A stretch of 64,000 bases of DNA, from the NCBI RefSeq assembly GCF_041381155.1, contig NC_091135.1, positions 60,424,567-60,488,566 on the forward strand, in the 5' to 3' direction. The position numbers were made by a program, and so were the translations under genes. The notes beneath the pieces are model-generated. The model was given only the letters and a program-made list of their open reading frames with translations. It was not told the origin of the DNA and made no database searches. Source of the DNA: Argopecten irradians (lineage: Eukaryota > Mollusca > Bivalvia > Pectinida > Pectinidae). Below, piece by piece: positions 1-13,689 of this stretch. Position 1 is the first letter of the stretch; each line of letters starts with the position of its first letter.

Positions 1-2108
1 TTGTCGACATCATGTGTGTATGTGAATACCTATAGAGTTTGGTGGGACCTTTAATTTAGCCAGCGGACGGGCGACTACAGATCTATACCAAGTAGGTGTC
101 ATACTGGTTTCTATTGACTTTGTCAAATTTGTAATATTGATTATTTCTGTTTTAGTGTATTAATTTAGTTTTAATTTGTAATATTGATTATTTCTGTTTT
201 AGTGTATTAATTTAGTTTTCTGTAAATAGAGTGGATGTATATGTGATAAGTACATGCAATGTTACAGCTTTAGATTAGGAGTCAGACACTAGGACGTTTT
301 AAGGCTGTCAATATTAATGTGTTAACTCAGTACTTTTATATGAATGTGTAGGTGCACAAATCTAGCATGTGATAATTTTATCAATGGAAATTTTCAACTT
401 TTGTAGGAATTAATTATCATTCACATGCAGAAAAATGTCAATAATAATCCAGGTTTCTAATTCTGTACTCTCACCACTGGAATAAGGCCCAAGAGGTTTA
501 ACTAGAAATACTTTCATATATACCTGTACCTAAGTATGTGTATATCCTTTGGACGATCTGAGACCTAGATACAGGTCGTTAGACATTTTAAAAAACTGTG
601 TACTGATTACACCTCTAATCTGACCTATTGTTGTATAATGTGTGCTATCACTGCCTTTGTCCAGCTATAACGATAAACAATTTTGTAATCAACTACCTCC
701 TGCTGAGAAAGATCAAATTACTTTAGCTAGCTCTTTAAAGAAAATTTAGTTTCTTCAAATTTGAATAATTACAACACATATCTGAATATAGGCAAACATG
801 AATATCAATATATTCGTGTAATATGTGCGTGTTGGCGTGAAAGATAACCATTTTACACATAAATTACTAATACCTGTATTTTAAATACCTGTTGTGTTAT
901 CAAAACTATGATAAAATTTATTGCACAGTAAACAAACCACCTAGGCTAAGTTCTATCGACCTTTGACACCATTAATAAACTTTGTGATATATTTGTTATT
1001 GATATATTAACTTATGAATTGAATAACTTTGGTGCTTCACTATATATTTTAAATGATTTCCAGTCAATGATACCTTGATTTTTTACCCTAAAACTGAATA
1101 TACATGTACGTAATACTTGCCCTATAAAACCAGCTCAGGATTATATATGTATATTCTGGTCAATTGAGTTTGATTCACACCATAACCAGCTGTTTGTAGG
1201 TAATTTGTGAATGAAGGATCTTAATTTATTCAGCCATTGAATATGATGAAGTAAAAATGTGTTTGAACTCTTCAATTTACAGGTAAACCCTGGTACCAAT
1301 AAAACCCTAGGGGAGAATGATATTTACTACCGGGATATGTCGGGAAAAATCAGCAGAAGACATGCTTACTTTTCAACTTTATCTGAATTAAATATTTCAA
1401 ATTTGAAATGTCAGTCACAGGGATGTACTTTCAGGGTCCTTTAAGTAAAGAAATGAGAGTGTGTAGCCGTGATCCAGGTAAACAATATAACCGGCCTTTT
1501 GGACCTTTTGTCTGAATGACAAAGGTTTAAAACACAATAGATTTGAATCAGACCAAAAAATAAGATAAGTTAATTAGGATGTATTGTGTATCTTTGTTTT
1601 CTTGCTTACACATTTAATTAAAAAAGGCTTATCCTGTCATTGTAGTGTAATTGGCACCTGCTGGAATGTAAATGAGTACAAAACTGAGCAGCAGTATATT
1701 CATTGGTGTTTGTATACTTTTTCTATGTTTCTTTTCAACATTCCAGAGGAAAGAAAAAAGAAAATTGGGAGTTCTAGAGGCAAAACATTTATCTTTAGTA
1801 TACAAGCTTGACCATACCACAGCATGAGTAGGGAATAATTCAGGATGGGAAAGCTATGACAGTTTTAAAACATTGATGCATATATCGAGTTTAAGAGATC
1901 ACACTCACCCTTAGCATACTGAAATAAGGATGCATTCAGATTTTCCCATATATGGAAGACTAACACTCCAAATTAATTGGCATTATAACAGTGAATAGGG
2001 ATGTTGTAGATAACATTGTATACCAAGGCCATTTAAGCTTATGGTTACAATAACTGATGGAGGACAAAACTGTGATAAAAAGCTATATTTGATCCATATA
2101 TGTTTCAG
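1..2108. other. 5' flank of ASB-like gene, no supported gene
   Basis: I see no gene I can support here. A 47-bp segment is tandemly duplicated at about 126-219. An acceptor-like TTTACAG ends at 1282 and is followed by an open stretch of about 50 codons (to 1441). This could be an upstream or leader exon of the ankyrin gene, but nothing in its peptide is recognisable. The rest is AT-rich non-coding sequence. Confidence 0.4.
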
Positions 2109-5100
2109 GAAACCAAGAAGTTTGACTGGCCGTAGTGAAAGGAGCAGGATAAAAGATGTGTATTCCTGCTCCTCGTCACGACGACTGTTTAGGCCCAGTA
2201 AAGGTCAAACAGTAAAGAGGAGGTCTGACTGCGGGACCAAGGAGAATGGAGTCATGCCGGATATTTCTCTGACACCTACAAACAAAGAACTACTAAAGAT
2301 GATGAAGAAACGTGATTCCTTGGCTCCAGTTGCAAAGGAGTTTGTGGACTTTATACGTGCTGGGGACCACAAAAATGTGAAGCGTATGATAAAGGAAAGA
2401 GTGGTGGATGTAAACTTGAGAGACACAGAAGATCCGGTGCTGCCAACACCTCTGTTAATTGCTGCTGAAATGAATGATGAAGAGATGGTACGATTGCTTA
2501 TGAAGGCCAAACCTTATCCAGCCAGCGTCAATGATGAAACAACCAAGGGCAAGCGCGCAATATGGTAAATGTTTATGAAGTTTATGTAGAGAATATCAGT
2601 CATTGCCAGTAAATTATTCAGGGATCATCATGCAATCTTGTGATTTCCATCAATTCAACAAATTCTAATCTATTAACTAGATAAACTGATCATGATTGAC
2701 TACCAGGTGAATAATTTCAGCTCAGAACAAAATCTAAAAAAAAAACCAACCCAATAACAACAAAACAACCACCAATTCCTCTTATATTTATTGCAAATCT
2801 TTATGCAATGATAATTTTTTGTAGGCTAGCAGCAAAGAATGGGAATGTGAAAATGGTTGAATATCTTCTTAATGGTAAAACGCCATGTGAGGTGAATATA
2901 GTGGACAAAGAATCAGGTAAGGAGCTGTGTTATGATAATGACGATTAGTATCAGCTGTATACCGCAGTTTCTGTCTCAGCTCTCCATGATAATGGTGATG
3001 TGTGAGTCACATTATCAGCTGTATACCGCAGTCTCTGTCTCAGCTCTCCATGATAATGGTGATGTGTGAGTCACAGTATCAGCTGTATACCGCAGTCTCT
3101 GTCTCAGCTCTCCATGATAACGGTGATGTGTGAGTCACAGTATCAGCTGTATACCTCAGTCTCTGTCTCAGCTCTCCATGATAATGGTGATGTGTGAGTC
3201 ACAATATCAGCTGTATACCGCAGTCTCTGTCTCAGCTCTCCATGATAATGGTGATGTGTGAGTCACAGTATCAGCTGTATACCGCAGTCTCTGTCTCAGC
3301 TCTCCATGATAATGGTGATGTGTGAGTCACAGTATCAGCTGTATACCGCAGTCTCTGTCTCAGCTCTCCATGATAATGGTGATGTGTGAGTCACAGTATC
3401 AGCTGTATATAGCAGTTTCTGTCCCAGCTCTCCATGATAATGGTGATGTGTGAGTCACAGTATCAGCTGTATACCGCAGTTTCTGTCCCAGCTCTCCATG
3501 ATAATGGTGATGTGTGAGTCACAGTATCAGCTGTATACCGCAGTTTCTGTCCCAGCTCTCCATGATAATGGTGATGTGTGAGTCACAGTATCAGCTGTAT
3601 ACCGCAGTTTCTGTCTCAGCTCTCCATGATAATGGTGATGTGTGAGTCACAGTATCAACTGTATACAGCAGTTTCTGTCTCAGCTCTCCATGATAATGGT
3701 GATGTGTGAGTCACAGTATCAACTGTATACAGCAGTTTCTGTCTCAGCTCTCCATGATAATGGTGATGTGTGAGTCACAGTATCAGCTGTACACCGCAGT
3801 TTCTGTCTCAGCTCTCCATGATAATGGTGATGTGTGAGTCACAGTATCAGCTGTATACTGCAGTCTCTGTCTCAGCTCTCCATGATAATGGTGATGTGTG
3901 AGTCACAGTATCAGCTGTATACCGCAGTCTCTGTCTCAGCTCTCCATGATAATGGTGATGTGCGAGTCACAGTATCAGCTGTATATAGCAGTTTCTGTCC
4001 CAGCTCTCCATGATAATGGTGATGTGTGAGTCACAGTATCAGCTGTATAACGCAGTTTCTGTCCCAGCTCTCCATGATAATGGTGATGTGTGAGTCACAG
4101 TATCAGCTGTATACCGCAGTTTCTGTCCCGGCTCTCCATGATAATGGTGATGTGTGAGTCATAGTATCAGCTGTATACAGCAGTTTCTGTCTCAGCTCTC
4201 CATGATAATGGTGATGTGTGAGTCACAGTATCAACTGTATACAGCAGTTTCTGTCTCAGCTTTCCATGATAATGGTGATGTGTGAGTCACAGTATCAACT
4301 GTATACAGCAGTTTCTGTCTCAGCTTTCCATGATAATGGTGATGTGTGAGTCACAGTATCAGCTGTATACCGCAGTTTCTGTCTCAGCTCTCCATGATAA
4401 TGGTGATGTGTGAGTCACAGTATCAGCTGTATACAGCAGTTTCTGTCCCAGCTCTCCATGATAATGGTGATGTGTGAGTCACAGTATCAGCTGTATACCG
4501 CAGTTTCTGTCTCAGCTCTCCATGATAATGGTGATGTGTGAGTCACAGTATCAGCTGTATACCGCAGTTTCTGTCTCAGCTCTCCATGATAATGGTGATG
4601 TGTGAGTCACAGTATCAGCTGTATACCGCATCTCTGTCTCAGCTCTCCATGATAATGGTGATGTGTGAGTCACAGTATCAGCTGTATACCGCAGTTTTTC
4701 ATGATGCATATAATGGTGATGATGTGTGAGTCACAGTATCAGCTGTATACCGCAGTTTCTGTCTCAGCTCTCCATGATAATGGTGATGTGTGAGTCACAG
4801 TATCAGCTGTATACCGCAGTTTCTGTCTCAGCTCTCCATGATAATGGTGATGTGTGAGTCACAGTATCAGCTGTATACCGCAGTTTCTGTCTCAGCTCTC
4901 CATGATAATGGTGATGTGTGAGTCACAGTATCAGCTGTATACCGCAGTTTCCATGATAATGGTGATGTGTGAGTCACAGTATCAGCTGTATACCGCAGTA
5001 TCTGTCTCAGCTCTCCATGATAATGGTGATGTGTGAGTCACAGTATCAGCTGTATACCGCAGTTTCCATGATAATGGTGATGTGTGAGTCACAGTATCAG

Positions 5101-8100
5101 CTGTATACCGCAGTTTCCATGCTTTCCATGATAATGGTGATGTGTGAGTCACAGTATCAGCTGTATACCGCAGTTTCCATGCTTTCCATGATAATGGTGA
5201 TGTGTGAGTCACAGTATCAGCTGTATACCGCAGTTTCTGCCTCAGCTCTCCATGATAATGGTGATGTGTGAGTCACAGTATCAGCTGTATACCGCAGTTT
5301 CCAGTTTCAGCTTTCCATGATAATGGTGATGTGTGAGTCACAGTATCAGCTGTATACCGCAGTTTCCATGCTTTCCATGATAATGGTGATGTGTGAGTCA
5401 CAGTATCAGCTGTATACCGCGCAGCTTTCCATGATAATGGTGATGTGTGAGCAGTTCATACCGCAGTTTCCATCTTTCCATGATAATGGTGATGTGTGAG
5501 TCACAGTATCAGCTGTATACCGCAGTTTCCATACTTTCCATGATAATGGTGATGTGTGAGTCACAGTATCAGCTGTGTATACCGCAGTTTCCATGCTTTC
5601 CATGATAATGGTGATGTGTGAGTCACAGTATCAGCTGTATACAGCAGTTTCCATGCTTTCCATGATAATGGTGATGTGTGAGTCACAGTATCAGCTGTAT
5701 ACCGCAGTTTCCATGCTTTCCATGATAATGGTGATGTGTGAGTCACAGTATCAGCTGTATACCGCAGTTTCCATGCTTTCCATGATAATGGTGATGTGTG
5801 AGTCACAGTATCAGCTGTATACCGCAGTTTCCATGCTCTCCATGATAATGGTGATGTGTGAGTCACAGTATCAGCTGTATACAGCAGTTTCCATGCTCTC
5901 CATGATAATGGTGATGTGTGAGTCACAGTATCAGCTGTATACAGCAGTTTCCATGCTCTCCATGACAATGCTGATGTGTGAGTCACAGTATCAGCTGTAT
6001 ACCGCAGTTTCCATGCTTTCCATGATAATGGTGATGTGTGAGTCACAGTATCAGCTGTATACCGCAGTTTCTGTCTCAGCTCTCCATGATAATGGTGATG
6101 TGTGAGTCACAGTATCAGCTGTATACCGCAGTTTCCATGATAATGGTGATGTGTGAGTCACAGTATCAGCTGTATACCGCAGTTTCCATGCTTTCCATGA
6201 TAATGGTGATGTGTGAGTCACAGTATCAGCTGTATACCGCAGTTTCCATGCTTTCCATGATAATGGTGATGTGTGAGTCACAGTATCAGCTGTATACCGC
6301 AGTTTCTGCCTCAGCTCTCCATGATAATGGTGATGTGTGAGTCACAGTATCAGCTGTATACCGCAGTTTCCATGCTTTCCATAATAATGGTGATGTGTGA
6401 GTCACAGTATCAGCTGTATACCGCAGTTTCCATGCTTTCCATGATAATGGTGATGTGTGAGTCACAGTATCAGCTGTATACAGCAGTTTCCATGCTTTCC
6501 ATGATAATGGTGATGTGTGAGTCACAGTATCAGCTGTATACCGCAGTTTCCATGCTTTCCATGATAATGGTGATGTGTGAGTCACAGTATCAGCTGTATA
6601 CCGCAGTTTCCATGCTTTCCATGATAATGGTGATGTGTGAGTCACAGTATCAGCTGTATACCGCAGTTTCCATGCTCTCCATGATAATGGTGATGTGTGA
6701 GTCACAGTATCAGCTGTATACAGCAGTTTCCATGCTCTCCATGATAATGGTGATGTGTGAGTCACAGTATCAGCTGTATACAGCAGTTTCCATGCTCTCC
6801 ATGACAATGCTGATGTGTGAGTCACAGTATCAGCTGTATACCGCAGTTTCCATGCTTTCCATGATAATGGTGATGTGTGAGTCACAGTATCAGCTGTACA
6901 TAGCAGTTTCCATGCTTTCCATGATAATGGTGATGTGTGAGTCACAGTATCAGCTGTATACCGCAGTTTCCATGCTTTCCATGATAATGGTGATGTGTGA
7001 GTCACAGTATCAGCTGTATACCGCAGTTTCCATGCTCTCCATGATAATGGTGATGTGTGAGTCACAGTATCAGCTGTATACCGCAGTTTCCATGCTCTCC
7101 ATGATAATGGTGATGTGTGAGTCACAGTATCAGCTGAATACAGCAGTTTCCATGCTCTCCATGATAATGGTGATGTGTGAGTCACAGTATCAGCTGTATA
7201 CAGCAGTTTCCATGCTCTCCATGATAATGGTGATGTGTGAGTCACAGTATCAGCTGTATACCGCAGTTTCCATGCTTTCCATGATAATGGTGATGTGTGA
7301 GTCACAGTTTCAGCTGTATACCGCAGTTTCCATGCTTTCCATGATAATGGTGATGTGTGAGTCACAGTATCAGCTGTATATAGCAGTTTCCATGCTTTCC
7401 ATGATAATGGTGATGTGTGAGTCAAAGTATCAGCTGTATACCGCAGTTTCCATGCTTTCCATGATAATGGTGATGTGTGAGTCACATTATCAGCTGTATA
7501 CAGCAGTTTCTGTCTCAGCTCTCCATAATAATGATGATGTGTGAGTCACAGTATCAGCTGTATACAGCAGTTTCTGTCTCATCTCTCCATGATAATGGTG
7601 ATATGTGAGCCATAGTATCAGCGGTATACAGCAGTTTCTGCCTCAGCTCTCCATGATAATGGTGACGTGTGAGCCACAGTATCAGCTGTATACAGCAGTT
7701 TCTGCCTCAGCTCGTCATGATAACGGTGACGTGTGAGCCACAGTATCAGCTGTATACAGCTCTCCATGATAATGGTGATGTGTGAGCCACAGTATCAGCT
7801 GTATACAGCAGTTTCTGTCCCAGCTCTCCATGATAATTGTGAAAAGTATCAACTGTATACAGCAGTCTCTGTCTCAGCTCTCCATGACAATGCTGATGTG
7901 TGAGCCACAGTATCAACTGTATACAGCAGTTTCTGTCCCAGCTCTCCATGATGATTGTGAAAAGTATCAACTGTATACCACAGTTTCTGTCTCAGCTCTC
8001 CATGATAATGGTGACGTGTGAGCCACAGTATCAACTGTATATAGCAGTTTCTGTCTCAGCTCTCCATGATAAAGGTGATGTGTGAGTCACAGTATCAACT

Positions 8101-9850
8101 GTATACCACAGTTTCTGTCTCAGCTCTCCATGACAATGCTGATGTGTGAGCCACAGTATCAACTGTATACAGCAGTTTCTGTCTCAGCTCTCCATGATAA
8201 TGGTGATGTGTGAGCCACAGTATCAACTGTATACAGCAGTTTCTGTCTCAGCTCTCCATGATAATTGTGAAAAGTATCTTTGTGTATCCTCTGTTTCTGT
8301 GGTATTCCTATAAAAAATTCACTTTTAAACTGTTATCATCCTCAGGTTGTTCTCCATTGTTCCGAGCTGTTCTCACAGAATCCAAGGAAATTTGTCAGAT
8401 GTTGATTAAGGTGGGCGGTGATGTTAACCTCCGTCGTCTGTCGTTGGAGAACAGCAATGAAACACCTCTCATCAAGTAAGATACACTCAGTTTACTGAGT
8501 TCACGGCTGCTATATACACTCTGGTAAATTCTACGCATGGACTATTGATACAGAAATTATTTTGTTTATTATACTGTTAAAGTTGGATATATTTATCTGA
8601 TAACGTGTAGTTCAAACAGTAATGATACAAGTCTCAAACATACAAAGGCAAACCCAGTCAACTAATTATCATCCACCTATTTCATTATGTGTAGGACTTG
8701 GTTTGGATTTCTCAAATTAATTTGCTCTGTTTATTGTGGTCACCCTACATGATTTGTGGCATCCTGATATAACAGCTAGCCCAAAGCACAAATCTGAATT
8801 TTTACCGATTTACGAAGAATTAACATAGGGCCTCTTTACATACCTCATATAAACAATGCTCTATTTTATAAATATTTCTGTATTGTGCTGTTAAAGACCG
8901 TTATGACTGTATCAACATATCAATCCCGTTTTGGAGGTATTGGGGTCCCTAGAATATAATTTTGCTAATTGTACATCTGATGAATTTTCCACCTTTGTTT
9001 CAGAGCTATTCAGATGGACAATAGAGATATCTGTCAGATCCTCATTAATTCACTGTGTAAACTACAGACAAAGACTGATGCAGGTCTCAACGCTCTACAC
9101 TTCGCTGTAGCGTACTGTCGTTATGACATCGCAGAGTTACTCATGGAAAATGGAGCCAAAATCCACGCTAAAAGTAATGCAGGGGTGACAGCCATGTCAG
9201 TGGCCATAGAAAACCATAATGCTGCCATGGTGAGAATTTTACTTACAAATGGTTATAAAGTGGACAAGAAATATAAATGGAAGGAAACTCCTCTACAACA
9301 AGCTATCAAATTACATGCCACAGAGAGTGCTCTAACGTTAATAAGACATGGATGTACAGTAAAAAAGGACAAAGGGTCATCATATATGTTTATGGCTGTA
9401 GAGGAAAAACTTGTAAGGATTATCAAATTTTTAATAGCTCTCAATCCATTGTCTTTGAATGAAGAATGGTTACAAAAACAGATGTGGCCGGTGTCTATCT
9501 ATCGACGACCAGATATATTTAATTGGCTACAGAGAGAGGCTTCAACTCCACGAACTCTTAAACAATTGTGTCGTGCAAGGATATTCAAATTACTTGGCAC
9601 GCATGCTCCATCCAAGGCCAAGGAACTTCCTTTGCCAGAACCTCTTCAGGACTATTTACAGTACAATGAGTTTGTAAAAGAAGAATATTACCAAAGAAAG
9701 CCCCTTAATTCTAAAGAATGTCCCTTTGACTGTCCTCCTAAGTGTTCCTACAGACATTGTCCCCCTATAGAAGTCTCAGCATCCGAATCAGAGGCAGAGT
9801 CCGACTCAGATGTAGAAATTGATTCCTCTCAGCGAAGTGTTCAATCATAA
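2109..9850 (+). CDS. Ankyrin-repeat and SOCS-box (ASB-like) protein, four visible exons
   Basis: Exons 2109-2564, 2825-2916, 8346-8475 and 9004-9850 join in frame with GT-AG introns. The protein is 459 aa from the Met at 2254, or longer if an upstream exon adds to the Arg/Ser-rich stretch before it; 2109 follows a TTTCAG acceptor, so the true start is unsettled. About seven ankyrin repeats are visible, for example IWLAAKNGNVKMVEYLL, CSPLFRAVLTESKEICQML and NALHFAVAYCRYDIAELLM. Near the C terminus is a SOCS box: TLKQLCRARI is the Elongin-BC box and LPLPEPL the Cul5-type box. A Cys-rich segment (CPFDCPPKC) and an acidic Ser/Asp/Glu tail follow. ASB proteins recruit substrates through ankyrin repeats to Elongin B/C-Cullin5 E3 ligases; this role is inferred from the family. 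The orthologous ASB number cannot be fixed by eye. The second intron is almost entirely minisatellite. Confidence 0.85.
2932..8277 (+). repeat. Intronic minisatellite array, 60/64-bp units, about 85 copies
   Basis: The array fills the intron between ASB-like exons 2916 and 8346. From about 2945 to 4900 the unit is 64 bp. From 4900 to 6370 units of 64, 48 and 60 bp are mixed. From 5580 to 6060 and 6340 to 7500 a 60-bp unit repeats almost perfectly. From 7500 to 8277 64-bp units are more diverged. The first partial unit begins right after the upstream splice donor. Each unit contains the donor-like GATGT/GTGAGT and an acceptor-like tract TGTATACCGCAG. Because 60 is divisible by three, long reading frames appear on both strands; these are by-products, not genes. 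Confidence 0.97.
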
Positions 9851-10794
9851 ATCAAAATCTTTTTTACATACATATTCGTCGTTCAGTATAGAGTATTTTC
9901 TAATTTCATTTTCAGTATTTATTATTTTCATCAACAAGTCTTTCCATTTAGAATTTAGCTTATCCTTTATATGTGACACTCATTCATTCCATTTTTTGAT
10001 AAACATTTATAATTTCGTTTTTGATTTATTTATTTATTTCTTAGAATAATCTACACATTCACACATGATCAGTTGAATGGTATTGATGAAGTGTATTGAT
10101 AATATACCTCAGTAAACAAAGCACAACAGGGTAAAACGTCATGCATATGTAACATTCTTATTGATCATAATGATTTAAAGTATTGAAAATATTTTACATT
10201 TTTCTTCAGACAAATCTGATCATTTTTCAAAATGTTTGTTTGTGAAAGAAATGAATTTTTTTCCAAAATATTGATTATTTTTGTATTTGTGCTAACAGAA
10301 GACCATTGTACATGAACAAATGATATTTACAAAAATAAAAAATGACATAATATACAGAAACATCTAAGCTAACCAACGAAGGTATTCAGTACTATACTCT
10401 CAATTTCGAGCAGAATGTCCTTAGAATTCCACTTTGTTAGTATGTTTGACATGATTACCTCCCTTTGTTACTTGATTGGGTTGTAAAACCACAACTTGTT
10501 ACTACTGTATTGATGTTGTTTTATGATTATTTGTAAGATATTAATTACTGATGTGCTGGCCATATTAGTTTTGTATTTACATTATGTCATTTACATGTCC
10601 ATTTCGTAAGAGACATACTTTTTATGTGTTGTTTTGTATACGTTTTCATTAGTACTGTTTGAATTAAATATTAAACTTGCAAGACACTAACTGGAATGAA
10701 ATCTGAATTTACTTAGAATATCAAATGATTAAGTACTTCCAGTAATAAATTTCATAATATGAACAGAATACAATGAATCTGTACGGAGTATATA
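9851..10794 (+). other. 3' UTR and downstream flank of ASB-like gene
   Basis: AT-rich sequence after the stop codon. Candidate poly(A) signals AATAAA lie at 10334-10339 and 10743-10748. No other feature is seen. Confidence 0.4.
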
Positions 10795-11549
10795 TTTTTG
10801 TGTCGTCTGCAACGCAAGGGCGACACTTATGTATCACTATGACGGCGTCGGTGTCGGCGTCGGCGTCCGGGAAACGGTTTCCGTGCGATAACTTAATTAT
10901 TTATTGTCCAATTTCAACCAAATTTTGTATACTGCTTTATATTAATGAGATCTCGGATGAGATCGATAATGGTCAAAATCCGTCAATATTTGCAAGAGTT
11001 ATGAGACTTTAAAATCGTCAAAAGAGAATGGTTTCCACTCGATAACTCAAATATTTATTTTCCATTTTCAACAAAATTTCATAAATTGATTTATATCAAT
11101 GAGATCTCGGATGAGATCGATAATGGTCAAAATCTGTTACGGGACTTTAAAATCGTCAAAACAGATAAATCCATGGTTTCCACTCGATAACTTTATCACT
11201 TATTGTCCGATTTCAACAAAATTTGGTGTATTGCTTTATATCAATTAGATCTTTGATGGGTTCGATAATGATCAAAATTCTTTAATATTTGCAAGAGTTA
11301 CGGGACTTTAAAATAGTCAAAACATGTTTTCCGCTATTTAACTTTATTTTTTATTGTCCGATTTCAACCAAATTTGGTATATTGCTTTATATCAATGAGA
11401 TCTGAGATCTAAAATGGATTCGATACTGGTCAAAATCCATCAATATTTGCACGAGATTCGGGAGTTGATAACTTCACCTAATTATTAACAATATTTTCAA
11501 CTGTAAATAACTATTTTTTGTGATGCTGTGCAGGCGACACATCCACTTC
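10795..11549 (+). mobile_element. Pearl-like non-autonomous element A
   Basis: It starts with an imperfect palindrome (GTGTCG...CGACAC, 10800-10827). A short GGCGTCGGCGTCGG microsatellite at about 10845-10868 follows. Then come about four degenerate core repeats of roughly 160-180 bp, each containing a GTTTCC...GATAACT start, a TTTCAACCAAATTT-like centre and GAGATCTCGGATGAG. Near 11545 a GGCGACAC motif recalls the left-end palindrome. There is no coding capacity. This layout matches what is described for oyster pearl elements (tandem core repeats, tetranucleotide-like tract, structured ends), usually regarded as Helentron-type non-autonomous elements. Assignment is from architecture, not from a database match. 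Confidence 0.6.
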
Positions 11550-13160
11550 CGTGGAATTCTTGTACTTTTGAAAAATTCTGCCATTGTACATATATCCTCT
11601 ATATTTTCGCCAGTGCATTTCAGTAAATGAGAGTTTTGAGTTTTGGAGCATCTCCTCTTCCCAAACAAAGCAAAACTGACATATCTGGGAATAAATTCAC
11701 CACAAGAGTGTTCCAAAGATAATGTTATCTGGGCTTTGTACTCAAAACCACCTCTGGCCCATCACTTGACCTTATAGATGAGTTCCAAGTATTTGCGCTC
11801 AATTGACATTCTCCACAATGAGCTTTGCGTTAAAACTATTTTTTTATTAAATGTTATTGAAATAAAAATATCTCTCATTATAATTACATAGTAGCTAATA
11901 ACTTATATTAAAGTTTTTTTTACAAAGTTAGTACTAACGCAAAGCTTATAACTTATACAACTTATTCGTTGAGAACTATTTTGAGCAATCTTCAAAACAG
12001 GTAATTTCTGCTGACATTGATACATATTGCATTATAAAGCATTGTGACTTTTATGGATAGGATGAATATCTCCCAATATCTATTTGTAGCGATTAGGTGG
12101 CCATTGATAGCTTAATGCAAGACTAGGCTTCAGCTGCTAAATATTCTGATCGTCCAGATCGCCAAGCCGAAATGCATACGACGAAAAACAACAAACAATA
12201 CACTCAAAAGGACGTGCGATACACTGATGTATTTATCACGATTGACACATTTTGATTGTCAAACTTTTTAACATCTCAATGTTAGACAGATTGATGACAA
12301 ATGGACAATCCCATTTGTATGAAAGAGATTCGATTCCTTATTGCAAATGTCAACAGCTTTCGACAATTTCATTTATGGTGATAAGACATAATTTTACTCT
12401 AAATTGGAAACAAAAGTTTTATTTCATCAAGTGGGGTTGAAACTGATCTATTTCACGAACAGTTATGTTACAAGACACAAGAGCTATTCTATCTATGACT
12501 TTGTTATGTCTCAAATATTTCAATGGACCGCGATACACATTTACTAACCCATAATATTTTCCGTTTACTGATTTATTTCCAAACATGGAGCGCAAATTTT
12601 CAAATTTATGCTCCAACAAATGACAATGAAAAAAAATATAAGAAAGATGCACAAATATTATATTTTCCCTTTGATATTTAAAAGAGATATATTCGGACCA
12701 AAACGGTATTTTCACTGTAAATTCTGTATTCTGATTGGTCAACATTGAGTGACATTTTCATTCGAATTGAAAGTACCACATACATTTTCACCATAAAACC
12801 GAATCTTCTTTTTCCTTTTGTGATTTTAAAAAGGCCCAAAGGGCCTGAATTCTTTGTAGTCATTTTCATTAAAACTACCTGCACAAACATGCCAAAAAAG
12901 GTTAGCCTTTGTTAAATATTCTACATTTTTATTCATAAATCATTTGAGTAGATCGTATACTTTGTATTTAAGTAATTTCGTTTAGATTTTTAACGGAAAA
13001 TTTTGTTTGAAATAATATTTTTTACGAAAATTTAACACTTTTTGGAAAAAACGAAAACGAAACATTGCTCTTTGTCATCTTATTTCACCCTGTTACTGGT
13101 TTTGTCCACAATTTTACCGCCGTTTAAAAATACTCCCATGACATTTCCTGATTCCAGAGT
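11550..13160. other. Intergenic, no supported gene
   Basis: AT-rich sequence between the convergent ASB-like and cyclase genes. Short open frames here have no recognisable domain or splice context. Nothing else is supported. Confidence 0.4.
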
Positions 13161-13167
13161 CCGATAT

Positions 13168-13680
13168 AAGTGAAAATTGGTGTACAGTCATAATTTTTGA
13201 TGCTAAATATCATGGTAACACCTTTTAAAATATTGGTTGCCATGGTAACAAAACGGAGGCCTCTGATTGGCTGAAATTTAAATGATTACAGAATTAAGTG
13301 AAAATTGGTATATATGTGTTACAAGGTATGCTGAATAACATGGTAACACTTTCAAAAAGATCAGTTGCCATGGAAACAAAATGGAGGCCTCTGATTGGTT
13401 GAAATTTAGATATTGTCAAATTTAAGTGAAAATTGGTATATATGGGTTATAAAATATGCTGAATAACATGGAATCCCATTTTAAACGATTGGTTGCCATG
13501 GTAACAAAATGGAGGTCTCTGATTGGTTGAAATTTAGATATTATTAGATATTAGTGAAAATTGGTACATATGGGTTATGGGGTAGGCCGAATGAGATAGT
13601 AACAGTTTTAAATACATTGTTGCCATTGTTTCGAAATAAAAGCCGTTCTGATTGCTCAAAATTAAGATTGTAGCCTTTGT
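13168..13680. repeat. Four diverged tandem repeats of about 127 bp
   Basis: Copies start near 13168, 13295, 13423 and 13551, each with AGTGAAAATTGGTAYATATG. Each also holds TTGCCATGGTAACAAAATGG and CTCTGATTGGTTGAAATTTA. Copies differ by substitutions and small indels, so the array is not recent. No coding potential. It may be the core of another tandem-core element, but no ends were found. Confidence 0.8.
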
Positions 13681-13689
13681 GGTGTTCCC

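Noticed and set aside
2205-2510. 101-codon minus-strand frame
   Set aside because: Shadow of the first ankyrin exon.
6273-7544. 423-codon open frame on the plus strand and a 399-codon frame on the minus strand (6286-7485)
   Set aside because: Both follow from a 60-bp tandem repeat whose length is a multiple of three. They lie inside an intron, are purely repetitive, and resemble no protein.
3001-8277. Regular array considered as CRISPR-like
   Set aside because: Units are contiguous with no unique spacers, and the DNA is animal; it is a minisatellite.
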